DNA of 35,377 nt from JAKLHL01 sp964411885 (lineage in GTDB: Bacteria; Bdellovibrionota; JAFGOL01). The stretch is taken from positions 1 to 35,377 of the forward strand of contig CAYPMK010000013.1 in the NCBI GenBank assembly GCA_964411885.1, in the 5' to 3' direction. Every line of letters begins with the position of its first letter. The stretch's first letter is position 1. A model generated the notes under the pieces. It made no database searches and had not been told where the DNA came from. It saw only the letters and a list, made by a program, of their open reading frames with translations. Made by a program: the position numbers and the translations under genes. Below, in pieces: positions 31,273 to 35,377 of this stretch.

Positions 31273-31298
31273 ATTTTTTCATACAAAACTTGCGCCCT

Positions 31299-32600
31299 AT
31301 GGCACTAGATGATCTTAACAAAATAGTTTCTTTATGCAAAAGAAGGGGCTTTATTTTTCAAAGCTCAGAAGTCTATGGTGGACTTAATAGCTGTTGGGAC
31401 TATGGCCCATTAGGCGCTGAATTAAAAAGGAATATAAAAGACCTTTGGTGGAGCGAAATGACCAGAAGGTCAAATATATTTGGCTTGGATGCATCTATAC
31501 TTATGCACCCAAGGGTGTGGGAAGCCTCTGGACACGTAGAGAACTTTACAGACCCACTTGTTGACTGCAAAAAGTGCAAGCAGCGTTTTAGAGAAGATAA
31601 AATAGAGACCAAGGGAAAATGTCCTGCCTGTGGTGGAGAACTTACAGAAGCAAGACTTTTTAACTTAATGTTCAAAACCTTCATGGGACCAGTAGAGGAT
31701 AGTTCTGCTGTGGTCTATTTACGACCAGAAACAGCACAGGGAATATATGTTAACTTTCTTAACGTACAGGGTTCGATGAGGCAAAAACTACCCTTTGGTA
31801 TAGCTCAAATAGGTAAGGCTTTTAGGAATGAAATAACCCCGGGTAATTTTATATTCAGAACAAGAGAATTTGAACAAATGGAAATGCAGTTCTTTGTTAA
31901 ACCGGGTGAAGATGAAAAATGGATGCAATATTGGAAAGAAGAAAGAATGAAATTCTACGTCGGTCTTGGTATAGATAGTAAGAAATTAAGGTTCCATCAG
32001 CATAGTAAAACAGAACTAGCCCACTACGCAAAAGACGCCTACGATGTGGAATATGAATTCCCAATAGGCTGGCAAGAAATAGAGGGTGTGCATAACAGGA
32101 CAGATTTCGACCTTAAGCGCCACATGGAATATTCTGGTAAAAACCTAATGTATCATGATGAGCTAAATAATGAAAAATATGTTCCATACATAATAGAGTC
32201 GTCTTCTGGTTGTGACAGGTTCCTTTTGGCAACACTTTGTGATGCCTACAGGGATGACCCAGAGAACGAAAGGACCGTATTAAGTTTTCATCCAAAACTT
32301 GCACCTATAAAACTTGCAATACTACCGCTGATGAAAAAAGAACCGTTAGAAACTTTTGCAAAAGAAGTGCAAGAAATGTTCTTTAAGAACACGCGTCATA
32401 ATATGCAATATGATGTTACAGGCTCCATAGGTAAAAGGTATCGCAGGCAGGACGAAATAGGTACGCCGCTTTGCGTTACTGTGGATTTTGACTCGCTGGA
32501 AGACAAATCTGTTACAGTCCGTGAAAGGGATACTATGGCGCAAGAAAGAATTAGTGTTGAAAATCTGTTGTCTTATATTAACGATAAGCTCGGATTATAA
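31299..32600 (+). CDS. glyQS: Glycyl-tRNA synthetase, single-chain (alpha-2) type
   Basis: From ATG 31299 the product has 433 residues, the usual size for the homodimeric, eukaryote-like GlyRS. It is a class II enzyme that charges tRNA-Gly. The N-terminus SLCKRRGFIFQSSEVYGGLN and the motif 2 region FRNEITPGNFIFRTREFEQMEM (described by its FRNE core, about residue 175) are characteristic, and motif 3 ends in SSGCDRFLLATL. A zinc site is visible at C90, C93, C108 and C111. The C-terminal anticodon-binding domain starts near 330. No clear ribosome site precedes the ATG, and a TTG at 31290 would add three residues. It is followed by ppdK after 26 bp. Confidence 0.95.
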   Translation: MALDDLNKIVSLCKRRGFIFQSSEVYGGLNSCWDYGPLGAELKRNIKDLWWSEMTRRSNIFGLDASILMHPRVWEASGHVENFTDPLVDCKKCKQRFREDKIETKGKCPACGGELTEARLFNLMFKTFMGPVEDSSAVVYLRPETAQGIYVNFLNVQGSMRQKLPFGIAQIGKAFRNEITPGNFIFRTREFEQMEMQFFVKPGEDEKWMQYWKEERMKFYVGLGIDSKKLRFHQHSKTELAHYAKDAYDVEYEFPIGWQEIEGVHNRTDFDLKRHMEYSGKNLMYHDELNNEKYVPYIIESSSGCDRFLLATLCDAYRDDPENERTVLSFHPKLAPIKLAILPLMKKEPLETFAKEVQEMFFKNTRHNMQYDVTGSIGKRYRRQDEIGTPLCVTVDFDSLEDKSVTVRERDTMAQERISVENLLSYINDKLGL

Positions 32601-32626
32601 ATAAATATATCAAAGGAGATATGAAG

Positions 32627-35290
32627 ATGAGTAAAAAGAATGTGTACTTCTTTGGCAGTAAGACCACAGAAGGCGATCCAAAAGACAAAAATCTGTTTGG
32701 TGGCAAAGGCGCTAACCTTATGGAAATGACCCGTATAGGACTCCCTGTTCCTCCGGGATTCACCGTTACCACAGAAGTTTGTAATGATTATTACAAAAGT
32801 GGACAAAAAATAACTGATGAAGTTAAAAAAGAGATACGAGAAGCAATAGGTAAAATGGAAAAGGCTACGGGCAAGAAATTTGGCGACGTTAACAATCCAC
32901 TCCTTGTTTCTGTTCGTTCTGGAGCAAGAGTTTCTATGCCTGGAATGATGGACACAGTTCTTAACCTTGGTCTTAACGACACTGTTGTTAGTGGACTTGT
33001 AAAAGCATCTGGCAACGAACGTTTCGTTTACGATTCATACAGAAGGTTCATACAAATGTATTCAGACGTTGTTATGGGTATGGATAGTGATCTTTTAGAA
33101 CACATACTAACAGAAACAAAAAAGAAAAAAGGCGTAAAACTTGATACAGACCTTAGTGCCAGCGACCTTAAGGAACTTTGCACAGCTTTCAAAGCAAAAG
33201 TAAAAGAAGCCTTAGGTATTAGTTTTCCAGAGGCGGCAGAAGATCAGCTTCTTGGTGCAGTAGCCGCTGTATTTAGATCATGGAGAAATGAAAGAGCAGA
33301 TGTATATAGAAAGATGCATGGTTACAGCGAAGATTGGGGAACTGCAGTTAACGTACAAGCAATGGTGTTTGGTAATATGGGTGATGACTGCGCAACTGGT
33401 GTTGCTTTTACAAGAAACCCTTCTACTGGAGAAAGATACCACTATGGTGAATTCCTTGTTAACGCACAGGGTGAAGACGTTGTTGCTGGTATAAGAACTC
33501 CACAGCCTATTAACAAGGCCAGCATAGATCCAACAAATCCACTTCCTACATTAGAAAGTATTATGCCAGAAGTGTTCAAAGAACTAGCTTCTGTTTTTGA
33601 TCTTTTAGAAACACACTACAAAGATATGCAGGACGTAGAGTTCACGATTGAAAAAGGCAAACTATATATGTTGCAGACAAGGAACGGTAAACGTACTGCC
33701 GCTGCCGCTGTAAAAATAGCTTGTGATATGTTAGATGAAAAACTTATAGATGAAAAAACAGCTGTGTTAAGAGTAGCACCAGAACAGGTAGACCAATTAC
33801 TACACCCAACCTTAGATCCAAAGGCAAAAAAGACCAAAATAGCCAGAGGGCTTCCGGCTTCTCCGGGTGCGGCAACTGGACAAATAGTTTTTAGCGCAAA
33901 AGATGCAGAAGAGTGGGCTAACGCTGGTAAGAAAGTAATACTAGTAAGACACGAAACAAGCCCAGAAGATATTAAGGGCATGGTGGCTTCTCAGGGTATA
34001 TTAACAGCTACTGGTGGTATGACTTCTCACGCCGCTGTTGTTGCAAGAGGCATGGGCAAATGCTGTGTTTCTGGTTGTGGAGATGTAGTGATAAGTGGAA
34101 AAAGTTTTACACTACCTAGCGGAAAAACTTACAAAGAAGGTGAAGTTATTACACTAGATGGTTCTGCAGGAGATGTTTACGAGGGTGATGTTCCAAAAAC
34201 AAAGGCAGAACTTAGTGGAGATTTTGGACGCATAATGACACTTGCAGACAAATATAGAAAACTAAAAGTAAGGACTAACGCCGACACTCCTAATGATTCA
34301 AAAGTTGCAAGGAGTTTTGGTGCAGAAGGTATTGGCCTTTGCAGAACAGAGCACATGTTTTTTGAAGGTGATAGAATAGTCGCTGTAAGAGAGATGATAC
34401 TTTCCTCAACTGTTGAAGAAAGAGAAAAAGCTCTTGCAAAACTAGAACCAATGCAAAAAGAGGATTTCAAGGGTATCTTTAGGGAAATGAAAGGCTATCC
34501 AGTGACGATAAGATTATTAGACCCACCTTTGCATGAGTTCCTTCCACACACAGAAAAAGAGATAGAAGAAGTTGCAAAAAGAATGGAAGTGAGTGTTTCT
34601 GCATTAAAAGAAAAAGCAAAAGCGTTGCATGAAATGAACCCAATGCTTGGGCACCGTGGGTGCAGGCTTGGTGTTACGTTCCCAGAAATATACAGAATGC
34701 AGGTAAGAGCTATAATAGACGCTGCTTGTGAGTTGGTTAAAACAGAAAAGATGGAAATAATTCCAGAGATAATGATCCCGCTGATCAGCAAGAAAGAAGA
34801 ATTGGATTACATTCGCAACTACTGTGAAGAAGAAATAAAAGCAGTCATTAAAAAGTCTGGTGTTAATTTACAGTACCTTATAGGTACCATGATAGAGCTT
34901 CCAAGAGCGGCTGTTACAGCGGCACGCATTGCTCAAACGGCAGAGTTCTTCTCATTCGGTACTAACGACCTTACTCAAACAACACTTGGTATGAGCAGAG
35001 ACGATGCAGGCAACTTCTTACCTGAATACGTAGACAAAAACATCTTTGATGTAGATCCATTCGTTAGTATAGATCAAGAGGGTGTTGGCGAGCTTATGAG
35101 GTGGGCGGTAACTCAGGGCAGGAGCACAAGGTCAGACATAAAACTTGGTATATGTGGAGAACACGGTGGAGAACCAAGAAGTGTTATCTTTTGTCATAAA
35201 CTAGGTTTGAACTACGTAAGTTGTTCACCATACAGAGTGCCAGTAGCGCGTCTTGCCGCGGCACATGCTGTATTAAAAGAACAAGCATAA
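32627..35290 (+). CDS. ppdK: Pyruvate, phosphate dikinase
   Basis: From ATG 32627 (GGAGAT about 8 nt upstream; an ATG at 32621 is too close to the site) the product has 887 residues, full length. It interconverts pyruvate, ATP and phosphate with PEP, AMP and PPi. The N-terminal ATP-grasp domain begins FGGKGANLMEM; the swivelling domain carries GGMTSHAAVVARGMGK with phospho-His468; the C-terminal PEP-binding barrel contains FSFGTNDLTQ and GICGEHGG with the catalytic Cys843. In anaerobes it often serves glycolysis in a PPi-saving way. It appears to be cotranscribed with glyQS; no strong terminator is visible after it. Confidence 0.97.
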   Translation: MSKKNVYFFGSKTTEGDPKDKNLFGGKGANLMEMTRIGLPVPPGFTVTTEVCNDYYKSGQKITDEVKKEIREAIGKMEKATGKKFGDVNNPLLVSVRSGARVSMPGMMDTVLNLGLNDTVVSGLVKASGNERFVYDSYRRFIQMYSDVVMGMDSDLLEHILTETKKKKGVKLDTDLSASDLKELCTAFKAKVKEALGISFPEAAEDQLLGAVAAVFRSWRNERADVYRKMHGYSEDWGTAVNVQAMVFGNMGDDCATGVAFTRNPSTGERYHYGEFLVNAQGEDVVAGIRTPQPINKASIDPTNPLPTLESIMPEVFKELASVFDLLETHYKDMQDVEFTIEKGKLYMLQTRNGKRTAAAAVKIACDMLDEKLIDEKTAVLRVAPEQVDQLLHPTLDPKAKKTKIARGLPASPGAATGQIVFSAKDAEEWANAGKKVILVRHETSPEDIKGMVASQGILTATGGMTSHAAVVARGMGKCCVSGCGDVVISGKSFTLPSGKTYKEGEVITLDGSAGDVYEGDVPKTKAELSGDFGRIMTLADKYRKLKVRTNADTPNDSKVARSFGAEGIGLCRTEHMFFEGDRIVAVREMILSSTVEEREKALAKLEPMQKEDFKGIFREMKGYPVTIRLLDPPLHEFLPHTEKEIEEVAKRMEVSVSALKEKAKALHEMNPMLGHRGCRLGVTFPEIYRMQVRAIIDAACELVKTEKMEIIPEIMIPLISKKEELDYIRNYCEEEIKAVIKKSGVNLQYLIGTMIELPRAAVTAARIAQTAEFFSFGTNDLTQTTLGMSRDDAGNFLPEYVDKNIFDVDPFVSIDQEGVGELMRWAVTQGRSTRSDIKLGICGEHGGEPRSVIFCHKLGLNYVSCSPYRVPVARLAAAHAVLKEQA

Positions 35291-35377
35291 CAATTATTTA
35301 ATATTACTGAATAAATTAGCATAAAATACATTTTATATATTGAAAAAACAGGGTTAACTTGCATTTTTGATACTCTA
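35291..35377. other. Terminal intergenic sequence, no feature seen
   Basis: AT-rich DNA after ppdK. I see no convincing hairpin terminator, tRNA or reading frame; GGGTTAACTTGCA does not have sigma-54 spacing. Confidence 0.6.

Noticed and set aside
33616..34791. Leftward open frames of about 97-121 codons inside ppdK
   Set aside because: They are antisense shadows of a highly conserved enzyme, with no ribosome site or recognisable product.
1..35377. CRISPR arrays, tRNA or rRNA genes, insertion sequences
   Set aside because: No spaced repeat array, cloverleaf-like sequence, rRNA segment or transposase reading frame was seen by eye on either strand.

Overview
The window looks like part of the chromosome of a low-GC, Gram-negative (diderm) bacterium. 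Supporting signs are a LolC/E plus LolD lipoprotein-sorting pair, several lipoprotein signal peptides, a TRAP transporter with a periplasmic binding protein and a TatT-like lipoprotein, a sigma-54 activator with sigma-54 type promoters, and clear Shine-Dalgarno sites. Three POT peptide transporters and a PPi-linked pyruvate phosphate dikinase fit a fermentative, peptide-using anaerobe. An Elusimicrobiota-like gut lineage would fit, but nothing here proves the phylum.

Region 1 (1-7.1 kb) is accessory and AT-rich. A rightward, overlapping four-gene operon encodes a class III aminotransferase, two tandem divergent members of the DIT1/PvcA (isonitrile synthase) superfamily and an EamA/DMT exporter. 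Converging on it is a leftward operon for a MATE exporter, a hexapeptide-repeat acyltransferase and an aspartate/glutamate-type racemase. I read this as a candidate small-molecule biosynthesis and export locus, possibly of a new kind, without the Fe/2OG oxygenase (PvcB/IsnB) that often accompanies isonitrile synthases. Two palindromes and a sigma-54-like promoter precede the first gene.

Region 2 (7.1-12.9 kb) holds a solute-binding lipoprotein with no permease next to a hybrid histidine kinase, then an NtrC-type sigma-54 activator, then a DUF4258/MqsA-like toxin-antitoxin pair behind a 35-bp perfect palindrome that contains a promoter. Region 3 (12.9-21.6 kb) is transport: a leftward TatT-DctP-DctQ-DctM TRAP operon and three tandem rightward POT transporters, the third strongly diverged, with a palindromic element and two factor-independent terminators between them and a flavin-reductase-like protein at the end.

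Region 4 (21.6-27.9 kb) is mostly housekeeping: rpsT, an ispH with an added membrane domain, type I glutamine synthetase, then a tightly overlapping FHA, LolC/E, LolD, CysE, CutA operon. Region 5 (28-31 kb) encodes envelope or secreted proteins of unknown function, two of them behind near-identical sigma-54 promoters, plus a degenerate metallophosphatase-like protein. Region 6 (31.3-35.3 kb) is glycyl-tRNA synthetase and pyruvate phosphate dikinase.

A 100-N gap (31118-31217) is flanked by an exact 55-bp duplication and is probably an assembly join. No tRNA, rRNA, CRISPR array or transposase was seen. No gene-free stretch exceeds about 300 bases; the longest are 31023-31298 (terminator plus gap) and 19573-19838 (palindromic element plus terminator). 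After 35290 I see no coding sequence.
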